Shown here: positions 33,737 to 47,108 of the stretch, one piece after another
Position numbering within the stretch: position 1 is the stretch's first letter
Layout of the letters: the number at the start of each line of letters is the position of its first letter
Assembly: GCF_036898095.1 (NCBI RefSeq)
Contig: NC_090759.1
Location: 17,488,658-17,552,657 of the forward strand
Length of the DNA: 64,000 nt
DNA from: Palaemon carinicauda
Taxonomy: Eukaryota; Arthropoda; Malacostraca; Decapoda; Palaemonidae
Direction of reading: 5' to 3'
Program-made: the position numbers and the translations under genes
The notes under the pieces: model-generated
The model's database searches: none
What the model saw: only the letters and a program-made list of their open reading frames with translations
What the model was told of the DNA's origin: nothing

Positions 33737-36586
33737 CAGTGAGCCCTCGCTACTTCGCGGTTCGACCATCACGGATTCACGACTTCGTGGACTTTTTTCA
33801 TTATGCATGTATATATTATAAAAGAAATATATCGCGGATTTTCCGGAAATTTTTTGTATGTATACATAGTACTGCATCCAATAATATTCTTTGTTGCAAA
33901 AATCACATCTCGAATAAGCGTACATATCCTACAACAAAACAAGCGTAAAATAGCGTACGTAAAGCATATACATTATACAGTAGTACCTTGTATTTGAATT
34001 TGTAACTACTACGTAGCATGTAAGGCGGACTGTGATTGGTTCCAATGCTGATAGATGACGAATCGGCTCCCAAGTTTTGTAATCTAGCGTGTGATTGGTG
34101 TTTTGACCGCTCCTCCGATCCGCAGCAGCTTGGCTTTTCTCTGACCAGTAGCATCTTCTCGCGGCCACTTTGTTTGCCGCTCTCTCGCCGGGTAGATGTT
34201 GCTATGTTACTGTGTAACTTTAAACTGTGCTGTGCGTGACTATTTGAAGTTGAACTTTTTATTAAACTTTCTGTTTAACCCCTACAATGGTTCCCAAGCG
34301 TTCAATGGCTCCCAAGCGTTCTGCTTCTACTAAGGCTGGTAGGGAGCGTAAACGCCACCGAAAAATGATGACGATTGCTGAGAAGGTGACACTTCCCGAT
34401 ATGTTGAAAGAAGGCAGAAGTTACGCAGCCGAAGGCCGCCATTTTGGAGTGAACGAATCCACCGTTCGCTACATTAAGAAGGACGATGCGAACATTAGAA
34501 AGACAGCTGCCATCACCTTTAGCAGGTCAGCGAAGCGAGTTGTTACCGCTCGTAATAAAACGATCGTCCGTATGGAAGGTGCTTTAGCAATCTGGATTGC
34601 CGACTGCCGGAAGAAGAACATAGCCTTGGATATGAACACCATCCGAACCAAGGCTTTGGGTTTGTATGAGAATTTTGCGGCAAAAGAACCTAAAGACGAC
34701 GACGATGGCAACCATGCTGAAGAAGACGAAGATGATGTACTAGATGAACCTCAAGCAGGGACATCCACGGATTCCCAGCCTCAGAAACGTTTTTCCGCCA
34801 GCAAAGGATGGTTCGCGAAGTTTCAGAAACGCTTTGGCCTGAAAAGCGTTTCCCTGCATGGCAAGGCTGCTTCCGCTGACACTACCGCTGCTGAAACTTA
34901 CGCGAATGAGACATTTAAGAACATTATCACTGAAGGTGGATACAAGCCCGAACAAGTGTTTAATATGGATGAGACCGGCTTGTTTTGGAAAAGAATGCCG
35001 TCGCGAACTTTCCTGTTCAAAGAAGAAGACAAAGCCTCTTGCTTTAAAGCATTCAAAGATCGTGTTACCCTCGTGATGTGTGGCAATGCTGCTGGATTTT
35101 TGCTAAAGCCGGGGCTTATTTACAAATCGAAAAACCCTCGCGCTTTGAAAAATAAAAATAAGAATCTCCTTCCCGTGTATTGGATGCAAAATCCAAAAGC
35201 ATGGATTACGTAGATGCTGACCTCCAACTGGTTCCACTAGTGTTTTATCCCGCAAGTCAGTAAATATCTCTTAGAGAAGGGCTTGCCATTTAAGATCCTT
35301 CTCCTCATGGATAACGCTGGTGGACACGCAACTGATCTGTCGCATGAGGGCATTCAGCTTGAGTTCCTGCCACACAACACGACGTCATTAATTCAACTGA
35401 TGGACCAGGGGGTTATTAGGGCGTTGAAGGCCCTCTACACGAAGAATACCTTGGCGGACCTCGTTGGGTGTGAGGATGCTGCCCAAGATGATGAGGATGA
35501 TACATTCAATTTGAAGGCGTACTGGCGGAAGTACACAATAGCCACGTGCCTGCAGAACATCCAGAAGGCACTGAAAGAAATGAAATCTGCTACTGTTATT
35601 GTGAGCTGGAAGAAGTTGTGGCCCCAGATTGTTTACGATGACGAGGGATTTACACCTGCTGAGATTCAACGCTCTGCAATACGGAAATTTGTGCAGTTGG
35701 CTGCGATAATTGGAGGTGATGGGTTTGGCGACATGACGACCGAAGACATCGACGAGTTGTTGGACTGCCATTCCCAGCCACTAACTGACGCAGACCTCGA
35801 AGACCTGACGAAATCGGCCAGTGAAGAAGACAGTGAAACACAGGAAGAGACCCAAGAAATTGTCGAAGAAACAGGCTTAACATTAGAACGGCTTGCCAAG
35901 CTCTGCAACCTTGCAAAGGAGTTGAGAGAATTGTCGCAAGAGTGGGAAGAGAATATGGTTTGTTCTATGCAATTCTGCAACAAAATCGATGAAGACATGA
36001 CTCCCTACAGGATGCTCTTCGAGCGAAAAATATAGCAGCGGCAGCAACTTCCGATCACAATGTTCTTCCAGCCTCGCAAAAAAGAGCCAGTTCCTCCTGC
36101 TAGTATGCCTTCGGAAGAAATTGAAGAAGTGTCCCAGGAAGAACTTGAAGAGGTGTCCCAGGAAAAGACACCTCCGTCTGAAGAAATGTAAAATACTATC
36201 ATTGGCTGCACAGTAGAAGACATCATCAGCTTCATCATCATCATTTCTACTGTGCAGCAAATTCATCGCCATCATCATTCAAGTTTTTCTTCAACTTCTT
36301 TCGTGGTGAGTACAGTAACAATCTTTATTTTTCTATACTACAGGTACTTTAATATTCTAACATTTTAATATTTGTGCCTGTTTTAGTTTAGGGTACTGTA
36401 GTACATGCATTAAGTGTTCTGTACATTAAAGGGTAGTTTGTTAACAGTACTACGTAAAGGGAAGGTTTTAAAAGTCTGAATATACATGTTAAATAAATAC
36501 GTAAATATGGTGTCCCTACTTCGCGGATTTTCAGCTATCGCGGCCTGGTTTGGAACCTATCTACCGCGATAAACGAGGGTTCACTG
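33737..36586 (+). mobile_element. Tigger/pogo-like DNA transposon
   Basis: 2850 bp. The left end CAGTGAGCCCTCGCTACTTC and the inverse of the right end CAGTGAACCCTCGTTTATCG are about 20 bp TIRs of Tigger type. TA duplications flank it at 33735-33736 and 36587-36588. It sits inside the integrase coding region of the Gypsy element, so it arrived later. Confidence 0.93.
34287..36191 (+). pseudogene. Tigger transposase with three in-frame stops
   Basis: The reading frame is constant from 34287 to 36191 and is broken only by TAG codons at about 35211, 35250 and 36033. The N-terminus has a helix-turn-helix of CENP-B/pogo type (AEKVTLPDMLKEGRS, VNESTVRYIKK). A second DNA-binding helical region with KGWFAKFQKRFGLK follows. 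The catalytic triad is NMDETGLFW (Asp228), LLLMDNAGGHA and LIQLMDQGV; the last two Asp are 31 residues apart, as in Tigger DDD enzymes. The C-terminus is acidic. It would cut at the TIRs and insert at TA. Now inactive, but only lightly damaged. Confidence 0.9.
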
Positions 36587-36587
36587 T

Positions 36588-37112
36588 AGTCCGAATTTTG
36601 TGTTAGTGGCTGATGACCCCCTTCATTGGCACACCATGCTTCCTACAGCTGAGCTAGCTTTGAAGATTGCATATAATGCTTCACTCAGGGACAGACCTTT
36701 CTTTTTAGTGTATGGACAGGATCCTGTGTTACCATATACGGTCCTCATTAATTCGCAACAATTGCCAAATTATTCAACTGAGGAATACCTTGTATAATTA
36801 TTAAATCTATTGAGGAGAGAAATGAACTCCACTGAAAGGTTTTTGAAAAGAGCTAATGAAAAACACAGCTCAAAGTATGATTGTTGGTTCAAAACAGCAC
36901 CGGTAAAAGTATTTATGGGTGATTGTGTGTATTTGAAACGATTACAACCTAGGAAACACAAACTAGAGCCAGTGTATTTGGGTCTGTACCGAGTAAAGGT
37001 GGTTAAATCTAACACAGTTGTGATACAAAGCTTTGTTAATGGCGCAGTGTCTGAACATCATCAGCCACACATACATATGGTGCCTGGAAAGGTAGTTTTA
37101 AAAAATTGTTAG
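36588..37112 (+). pseudogene. Gypsy integrase, C-terminal part
   Basis: It continues the integrase after the Tigger insertion: HWHTMLPTAELALKIAYNAS, then a C-terminal module LKRLQPRKHKLEPVYLGLYR that resembles the GPY/F domain. One stop lies near 36795. The TA at 36587-36588 belongs to the insertion duplication. Confidence 0.8.
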
Positions 37113-38197
<1,085 letters not shown>

Positions 38198-38407
38198 TGT
38201 CCTAATTCTTGTATGAAGATATGTGTTGTTCGTCAAGGTAAATGAACTCTTTAATCATGAGAATTCCACAAAATCTAACTATTCAGCATGTTGTTGTAGC
38301 AAGATTGCATTTTGATATCGAGGGGTAGTTAGTTGCCTTTGAGCGCTCGAGTAGACAAGGCTGTCACCTGAGTGTGTGTTAGCAGTGTATAGTGTACTTA
38401 CAAACCT
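38198..38407 (+). repeat. 3' LTR of the Gypsy element, first part
   Basis: It starts TGTCCTAATTCTTG and runs parallel to 28983-29190, then breaks off after CTTACAAACCTTTTGT where the LINE begins. It has about 20 extra bp (GAACTCTTTAATCATGA-type) relative to the 5' LTR. Confidence 0.88.
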
Positions 38408-38669
38408 TTTGTATATACATACATATACCAAGGCACTTCCACATATTTTAGGGGGTAGCTGACATCAAACAAATGAAACAAAAAAGGGGCCCTATCCTCT
38501 CTATGTTCCTCTCGGCCTGACAAGGGACTCAACCGAGTTCAGCTGGTACTGCTAGGGTGCCACAGCCCATCGTCCCCCGTTATCCACCACAGATGAAGCT
38601 TCATAACGCTGAATCCCCTATTGCTGCTAACTCCGCGGTCATCCAAGGCACCGGAGGAAGCAGCAGGGC

Positions 38670-40729
38670 CTACCGGAACTGCGTCATAATCACTCGCCAT
38701 TCATTCCTATTTCTAGCACGCTCTCTTGCCTCTCTCACATCTATCCTCCTATCACCCAGAGCTTTCTTCACTCCATCCATCCAACCAAACCTTGGCCTTC
38801 CTTTTGTACTTCTCCCATCAACCATTGCATTCATCACCTTCTTTAGCAAACAGCCATTTTCCATTCTCTCAACATGACCAAACCACCTCAACACATTCAT
38901 ATCCACTCTAGCTGCTAACTCATTTCTTACACTCGTTCTCACCCTCACTACTCCGTTCCTAACCCTATCTACTCGAGATACACCAGCCATACTCTTTAGA
39001 CACTTCATCTCAAACACATTCAATTTGTCTCTCCGTCACTTTCAATCCCCACAACTCCGATCCACACATCACAGTTGGTACAATCACTTTCTCGTACAGA
39101 ACTCTCTTTACATTCATGCCCAACCCTCTATTTTTTACTACTCCCTTAACTGCCCCCAACACTTTGCATCCTTCATTCACTCTCTGACGTACATCTGCTT
39201 CCACTCCACTATTTGCTGCAACAACAGTCCCCAAGTACTGAAACTAATCCACATCCTCAAGTAACATGACATTCAACCTCGCACCACCTTCCCTTCTCGT
39301 ACATCTCATAACCTTACTCTTACCCACATTAACTCTCAACTTCCTTCCCTCCACACACCCTTCCAAATTCTGTCTCTAATCGGCCATTCTTCTCTTCTGC
39401 ATCTGCAACCAGTACAGTATCATCCGCAAACAACAACTGATTTATCTCCCATTCATGGTCATTCTTGTCCACCAGTTTCAATCCTCGTCCAAGCACTCGA
39501 ACATTCACCTCTCTCACCACTCCAACATACAAGTTAAACAACCACGGTGACATCATACATCCCTGTCTCAGCTCCACTCTCACCGGAAACCAATCACTCA
39601 CTTCATTTCCTATCCTAACACATGCTTTACTACCTTTGTAGAAACTTTTCACTGCTTGCAACAACCTTCCACCAACTCCGTATAACCTCATTACATTCCA
39701 CATTGCTTCCCTATCAACTCTATCATACGCTTTCTCCAGATCCATAAACGCAACATACACCTCCTTAACTTTTGCTAAATATTTCTCGCAGATCTGCCGA
39801 ACTGTAAAAATCTGATTCCTACAACCCCTACCTCTTCTAAAACCACCCTATACTTCTAAGATTACATTATCTGTTTTATCCTTAATCCTATTAATCAGTA
39901 CTCTACCATAAACTTTTCCAACTACACCCAACAAACTAATACCCCTTGAATTACAACACTCATGCACATCTCCCTTACCCTCATATAGTTGTACAATACA
40001 TGCACAAACCCAATCTACTGGTACCATTGACAACACAAAACACACATTAAACAATCTCACCAACCATTCATGCACAGTCACACCCCCTTCCTTCAACATC
40101 TCTGCTCTCACACCATCCATACCAGATGCTTTTCCTACTCTCGTTTCATCTAGTGCTCTCCTCACTTCCTCTCTTGTAATCTCTCTCTCATTCTCATCTC
40201 CCATCACCGGCACCTCAACACCTGGAACAGCAATTATATCTGCCTCCCTATTATCCTCAACATTCAGTATACTTTCAAAATATTCCGCCCACCTTTTCCT
40301 TACCTCCTCTCCTTTTAACAACCTTCCATTTCCATCTTTCACTGTCTCTTCAATTCTTGAACCAGCCTTCCTTACTCTCTTCACTTCTTTCCAAAACTTC
40401 TTATTCTCTTTGTATGAATGACTCGATCCCTGACCCCACCTCAGGTCAACTGCCCTCTTTGCCTCACTTACCTTGCGCTTTACTTCCACATTTTTCTCTC
40501 TATATCTTTCATACTTCTTTACACTATTACTCTGTAGCCATTCTTCAAAAGCCCTCTTTATCTCTTCCACTTTTACTTTCACTCCTTCATTCCACCATTC
40601 ACTGCCCTTCCTCATGCTGCCTCCAACAAACTTCTTACCCCACACATCACTTGCAATCCCAACAAAATTTTCTTTTACTAACTTCCACTCCTCCTCTAAA
40701 TTACCAGTTTCTCTTACTTTCACTTTCAA
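38670..40729 (-). pseudogene. LINE reverse transcriptase (RTE-like), frameshifted
   Basis: Segments in order on the minus strand: 40729-39848 (N-terminal region, VKVEEIKRAFEEWLQ, GKASGMDGVRAEMLKEGG and NSRGISLLGVVGKVY), 39760-39329 (VAFMDLEKAYDRVDREAMWN, LFNLYVGVV, QLLFADDTVLVADAEE with the FADD site), 39234-39010 and 39023-38670 (C-terminal region with LRWFGHVERM and STKGRPRFGWMDGV). Three frame changes separate them. Confidence 0.87.
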
Positions 40730-41048
40730 CCCTCACTAGCTCCCCCACTCTTTTGCTACAACTAATTTTCCTTCCACCAAAAAATTATCAGACATACCGT
40801 TAGCCATACCCTTAAACACGTGCATGTCTTTCAATCTTCCAAACGTTCTTTTAGTAATCAACACAATCCATTAACGCCCTTTCTACCACTTTTCCATTTG
40901 CCACTCTTACCCATGTATACTTATTTTTATCTTTCTTTTTGAAAGAGCTAGAACTTATCACCATCTCTTGCTCAACACACATATCTAACAGTCTCTCACC
41001 ACTCTTATTTTCATGTGGGATGCCATACTTCCCAATGACACCTTCTAC

Positions 41049-41543
41049 CTATCCAGCGCCCATTTTAGCATTTAAGTCATCCATGACAACTACATAATTC
41101 TTTCTACCCAGTTCTTCTACACACATAGTTAATTCATTCCAGAACTCATTCCGCTCTTCTTCACTTTTCTCACAACCTGGCCCATACGCACTGACAAAAG
41201 CCCAACATTCCCTACCCAACCTAACCCTTACCCACATTAACCGAGATGATATCTCCTTCCATTCCACTACTTTACCTATCATCCATTCACTCAGCAATAA
41301 AGCCACACCTTCTCTTGCTCTTCCCCTTTCAATCCTAGACACTCTACCAGACATTTCACCAAGCATCACTTCACCTTTCTCTTTTATCTTTGTCTCACAC
41401 AAAGCCAATACATCCATCCTTCTATTCCTAAACATACTTCCAATCTCACATCTTTTACTCTCTATCGTACTACATCCACGCACATTCAAACACCCCAAAA
41501 CTAGAGTGCAGGCAGCAGTCACTCTCCCCCCCCCCAGCTCCAT
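41049..41543 (-). pseudogene. LINE AP-type endonuclease (RTE-like)
   Basis: Exonuclease/endonuclease/phosphatase motifs are visible: LGCLNVRGC (Asn), LALCETKIKE (catalytic Glu), FVSAYGPG and VVVMDDLNAKMGAG, where the usual Gly before Asp is replaced. The C-terminal block that follows (SSFKKKDKNKYTWV, about 40910-40950) is in another frame. It nicks target DNA to prime reverse transcription. Confidence 0.8.
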
Positions 41544-41570
41544 CTCTTTGATGTTTCACAAGATTATTTG

Positions 41571-41722
<152 letters not shown>

Positions 41723-41774
41723 TACTATATCATCTATGTCTATTGATGTAGTCGTCGCTATCTTGAGCTTTTAA

Positions 41775-43860
41775 TTCAATACCTCTACTTTCATTGTCAT
41801 CTACTTAGTGCTTCATAGTCCTCAGCCCTGTAGGCCTGTGTCTTCCAACTCTTCTAGTGCCTTTTGGACCCCAATTGAAAGTTTGGTGCACTAATCTCTT
41901 TCGGAGTGCAGAGAGTATGCCACATCTCCATCTACCCCTCACCATGACCTCATCCACACATGACACTTGAGTAATCTCTGTTATAGTTTCATTTCTAATC
42001 CTATCCTGCCATTTAACTCCCAATATTCTTCTGAGGACTTTGTTCTCAAATCTGCAAAATCTGTTAGATTGTTTCATTGCCATATGACTCATGTCCATAC
42101 AGTAACACCAATCTCACTAAACTGATATATAGCCGGAATTTTATATGTAATTTCAGGTAATTTGATTTACAAATTTTGCTTAACCTAGCCATTGTCTGAT
42201 TCACTTTTTTCAATGTTTCATTAAACTCAAATTCTGAAGATCCTGTATTTGAGAGATGATAATTCCTAAATATTTAAATGATTCCACTTCATTAATCCTT
42301 TCTTCTTCCAATGATATTTCATCTTCTTTTCTCATAATTTGTCTTTCTTCTATTCATCCTGAGTCCAACTTCATGTAAAATTTCAAGCATTCTGGTAAGC
42401 AAGCTTTGCAAATACTGTGGTGTTCTGCTAATAAGAACAGCGTCATCAGCATACTCTAGGTCAGCTTATTTCCTGTTACCAATTCACTACAATCCTTTTC
42501 CACCATCCCCAATTGTTCTATGCATTACAAAATCCCTGAGGAGGATAAACAACATAGGTGACAACACATTCCCTTGGAGTACTCCACTGATCCATGGAAA
42601 TTCATTTGATAAAGAGTCCACTCACATTAACTTTGCACTTTCTCTGTTCTTGAACAGACAATAAAATTTACATATTTAAGAGGAACTCCATAATAACGCA
42701 TGTCTCTCCACAAAATTGGCTGGTGCACACTATCAAAGACTTTTTCATAGCTCACAAATGCCATCTAAAGTGGATTTCTATATTCTACACATTTCTCTAC
42801 CACCCGTCTTAAAAATAAAAATTTGGGCAGTACAACTTTTACCTTTTCTGAATCCTGCTTCTTCATCTCTCAGCTTTTCATCAATCTTTCTCTCTAGTCT
42901 CTTTAGAATGAGCATATTATATATTTTGATGACAACTGACGTAAATGTGATGCCTCTGTAATTATTGCAATCAGTCAGATCTCCGTTTTTGCCATTTTCA
43001 CCATCACTCCTAGTTCCCATTCATCAGGTTTTGCTTTTTCACGCCAAATTTTACAAAATAATCTTGCAAGTATTCTGGGAGACACTGTTTTTGGCTAATA
43101 TCATCTCAGCAGTTTTTACATTGTATCCAGAGGTTTTCCATCTTTTTAGTTATGTAATGATAGCTTCGACTTATATCACTGAATTAATTCATGGGCACAT
43201 CAAGGTCATCCTCGGCGGCTAAGTATATCAATCCAATTATTCCCTTCAAATCTCCTATTCATGACCTCACTAAAGTGTTCCATCCAACGTTACCTTTCTT
43301 CATCTTCCATTGTTATAATAGATCCATCTTTAGTTTTTTTTTTTTTTTTTTTTTTTAATAGCTATATACTTCTTTGCCCCAGTAGCAATTTCATTAATAG
43401 TTTTGTGAGCAATTCTTACACCATACCCACTTCCTGAATTCATAGCATTGTCAGACTCATCTGCTTTCCTGTCTAAATATTCTCTCCAGTCATTCCTGGC
43501 TTTTCTTTTGACTTCACTATCAGCGCTGGAATACTTAGCATACTCCACCTTGTAATTTCCATTAATTTCTCAAAAAGTTTCAACAATCAATTTCTGTCTT
43601 TATCTCTGTTTTTATAGAAGCCCAAGTATCATTTGATATCCATGGTTTTATCCTTGTAACAGCATGTCCCAAAACTTCATTACCAACTGACTGATATGTG
43701 CTCTTAATATCACACTATTCTTCATTAATTGTCAGCTCTTTATCTCTTAAGACTGCAAATCTATTCCTACATTCAATAGCAAAGGTTCCTCTTTGCGCAT
43801 CTCATAGAAGCTTAGTTGTATTAAACTTATGTATTCTATCTACATTTCTGTTGGGTGCTT
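41775..43860 (-). mobile_element. Second, older LINE (BovB/RTE-style RT)
   Basis: Minus-strand readings include DCNNYRGITFTSVVIKIYNM and EEAGFRKGKSCTAQIFI (42778-43020), ARNDWREYLDRKADES (43330-43548) and, at the C-terminal side, RFENKVLRRILGVKWQDRIR (41805-42098). These are typical RT-flanking blocks of RTE/BovB-like elements. Stops and frame changes are frequent. A poly-T run at 43338-43357 and a (TA)n tract bound it on the right. Confidence 0.75.
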
Positions 43861-43879
43861 TCAGTTTTAATTCCAGTGG

Positions 43880-43880
<1 letters not shown>

Positions 43881-43963
<83 letters not shown>
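43881..43963. repeat. (TA)n microsatellite
   Basis: About 41 uninterrupted units. Confidence 0.98.
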
Positions 43964-43965
<2 letters not shown>

Positions 43966-44199
43966 AAAAACCTCCAGTACTTACAAAAATATCTTGAAAT
44001 CTGTATATAGTCTTAAATTTTTAAAAGATTCATATTTGGAACTGTTGGAAAATCTTTGTTCAAGATCTCATATTTTAGTCTTTATTTGGGTTTTATAATT
44101 GGCAAAATGCATTAGTGAACTACACAATTTTTCCTGGAGTAAGTTTTGGAGAACACGATCTTATCACTTTTACCTGCTTTCAGAGCTAAGGAGTTCTAG

Positions 44200-45131
<932 letters not shown>

Positions 45132-45153
45132 AAATAACAAAAGTGAAAATTAC

Positions 45154-45277
45154 CTATAGTGGATACAAACTGGTTCTCTTGTCCATCATCAGCAAACTTT
45201 AACAGCAATTTAGTTTTGCCAGATTCAGCATCTCCAACCAGGATTAACTTAATGAGATGATCATATGGTCTTGACAT
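45154..45277 (-). CDS. Rab-like GTPase, exon 1 (start codon, P-loop)
   Basis: The ATG at 45275-45277 opens MSRPYDHLIKLILVGDAESG, followed by KTKLLLKFADDGQENQFVST. The P-loop GDAESGKT fits GxxxxGK[ST]; most Rabs have a GDSGVGKT-type loop, so the acidic Glu is unusual. The switch I threonine is in STI, and the Gly that follows is split across the intron. The donor GTAATT starts at 45153. A (TA)n tract ends only about 25 bp beyond this donor, inside intron 1. Confidence 0.85.
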
Positions 45278-46257
45278 GCCAACTCTTCATTCAGTACTAA
45301 ATGAGTGCATGAGCTGTCATTTCCTGTGCACAACCTTTTGTTATCTTTTCTCACAAATAATACTGATTAGATAACTACGCATTTGGCATATTTTCTCTAG
45401 AGGTTTATGATAAATTTTAAAAAAAAATGTTTTATAAACATATCATTGGAGTACTGTTGAATATGTTACATTTTAGTTCATAATTGAGAGAAAAATTACA
45501 TCTCAATGTCTAATTTTGGTAACACACTCATCTATACATTTGCCTGTCCAGTGTGATTTATATGCATGCTGTACAATTCAAAGGAAGTGTATAAGTTATT
45601 TTTTTTCTTGCATTGATATTCTATGAGGTCTAACATGGCTTCAGGATTCTTTCCACTTATGTATTTTATATGATGCATAATAATATATAAACTGACACAG
45701 CCAATACTTCTTTCTATTTTGAAAAATAATCAAGAAATGCTATTTTAAGAAAGTCTTGAGGGAGAAAAAAAATCAGGGTTTAAAGCTACATTTACTCTTT
45801 TTATTATATCTTTCTTATTGTAAATCAAAATGAAATTGCAGAAACCAATGAAAGGCTGCTATACCAGAATAAGGGGTCTTGGTGTAACCACTATGACAAA
45901 TAATGTCACGAGAATTTCTAAAAGTCTAAGATATTTTGTGAAATTGAGACTTCTGATTTTGAAGGTAGGGAAGAGAATTGTACTCATTATTTTATCTATA
46001 GAAAGATTTCTTTAAAAAAACTAAAACAGTATATGATTCTATGCTAGCAGTTATGATATAGATTATCAGAAATATCATGTGAATCTTTAAAAAAAAAATT
46101 TGGGGGGTAAATGTCAATAAACTGAGCTTCTGGAGCAGAAGCAATAAAACATCAGGGGAGATTCATAGAAATAATAATGAGTGAATTACTGTAGATGATA
46201 TAGATATAGATTATCAGAAATTTTATACAAATCTAAAGTTCACTACAGGTAAATAAA
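45278..46257. other. Sequence upstream of the Rab start codon
   Basis: It should contain the 5' UTR and promoter of the Rab-like gene. No TATA box or initiator could be fixed with confidence. Short ORFs here have no recognisable motif. Confidence 0.4.
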
Positions 46258-46295
46258 GGGATTTTGATGAAGGAAAAATCTATTTCTGGGGAGAG

Positions 46296-46584
46296 ACCTG
46301 TGGCGCCCGGTGAAAAGTCCTTCTTGTATATCTTTTCTGATAAAACCTTCCAATTATACCAGAGAAAGATAAAAGCATGGAATGCTGAGGTTACAACCCT
46401 CGCGCGAGCACCTTTTGGGTGTCGTGTATAAAGCAAAGGCGCGTGAAATCCACTATTCACAGGTTGTCTTCCATTTAGTTAATTCCTTCGTCAAAGGGAT
46501 GGGCCGATACAGAGGCCCTAGACACACCCCCATCGCCGCACCACCCACGCCACGACGCGAGCGCCATCTGAACAACATCCTTCT
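46296..46584. repeat. Inverted terminal repeat of DIRS copy D (downstream end)
   Basis: 289 bp, inverse of 53777-54065, with only a few mismatches by eye (for example GCGCGTG versus GCGCATG). Outside the repeat the two ends differ: this side extends to GGGATTTTGATGAAGG at 46258. Confidence 0.93.
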
Positions 46585-46643
46585 GTATTGGCCATGATGG
46601 CTTGGAAAGGAAAGGGTGGGATCGTGTAAAATAAGGGGAAGGG

Positions 46644-46734
46644 TTTCACCGGGCGCCACAGGTCTCTCCCCAGAAATAGATTTTTCCTTCGTCAAAATCC
46701 CTTTTCTGGGTCGACCTGTGGCGCCCGGTGAAAA
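46644..46734. repeat. Internal complementary region of DIRS copy D
   Basis: 91 bp. The first part (to about 46701) is the complement of the outer end at 46258-46310, including the 15 bp that is unique to that end. The second part is the complement of the other outer end at 54045-54076 (GGTCGACCCAGAAA). The two ends meet head to head at about 46701. This is the template that bridges both ends in the DIRS circle model. Confidence 0.92.
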
Positions 46735-47108
46735 TGTACCAGAGAATGCCTTCCAAGCCCAACAATAACTACCAATTTAATAAGGGGAGAGAAACAACAC
46801 CATGTAAAGAAAATCATATATAATTAAGGTAAGTAGGCATAAAACATAAACTAGCCACAGGGCATAGTGAGAGTAAGGATAAACAAACATGATAACAGGG
46901 AAACCTCTGAGTATCAGAGGAAAACATGCAACAAAACTGACATGGCATATCCCAACCTTATAACAACGGAAAACAATAATAGTTACAATCATATTAACCT
47001 AATATGTAATACACTTAGGGCTAACGAACCACCAAGGAAGCGGCGTCGTGGTGCGAGTGGCGGGTAGGAGGGAGAAGAGAAGAGATGGATGGAAGGAAGA
47101 ACAAAAGA

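Larger units (their letters stand above)
38408..41570 (-). mobile_element. RTE-like non-LTR retrotransposon inserted in the 3' LTR
   Basis: It contains an endonuclease (41543-41049 and onward) and a reverse transcriptase (about 40730-38670) on the minus strand, then a 3' UTR that ends with a TGGTATATG tail. It lies exactly between the two halves of the Gypsy 3' LTR, with a possible short TTTGT duplication at both edges. Two further fragments of the family are at 9898-10195 and 23553-24180. Clade assignment to RTE is from the sequence style and is not certain. Confidence 0.85.

Noticed and set aside
40357..40803. Plus-strand Ser/Leu-rich ORFs
   Set aside because: Antisense to the LINE reverse transcriptase.
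45830..46015. Small ORF upstream of the Rab gene
   Set aside because: No motif, no splice or start context, AT-rich composition like the surroundings.
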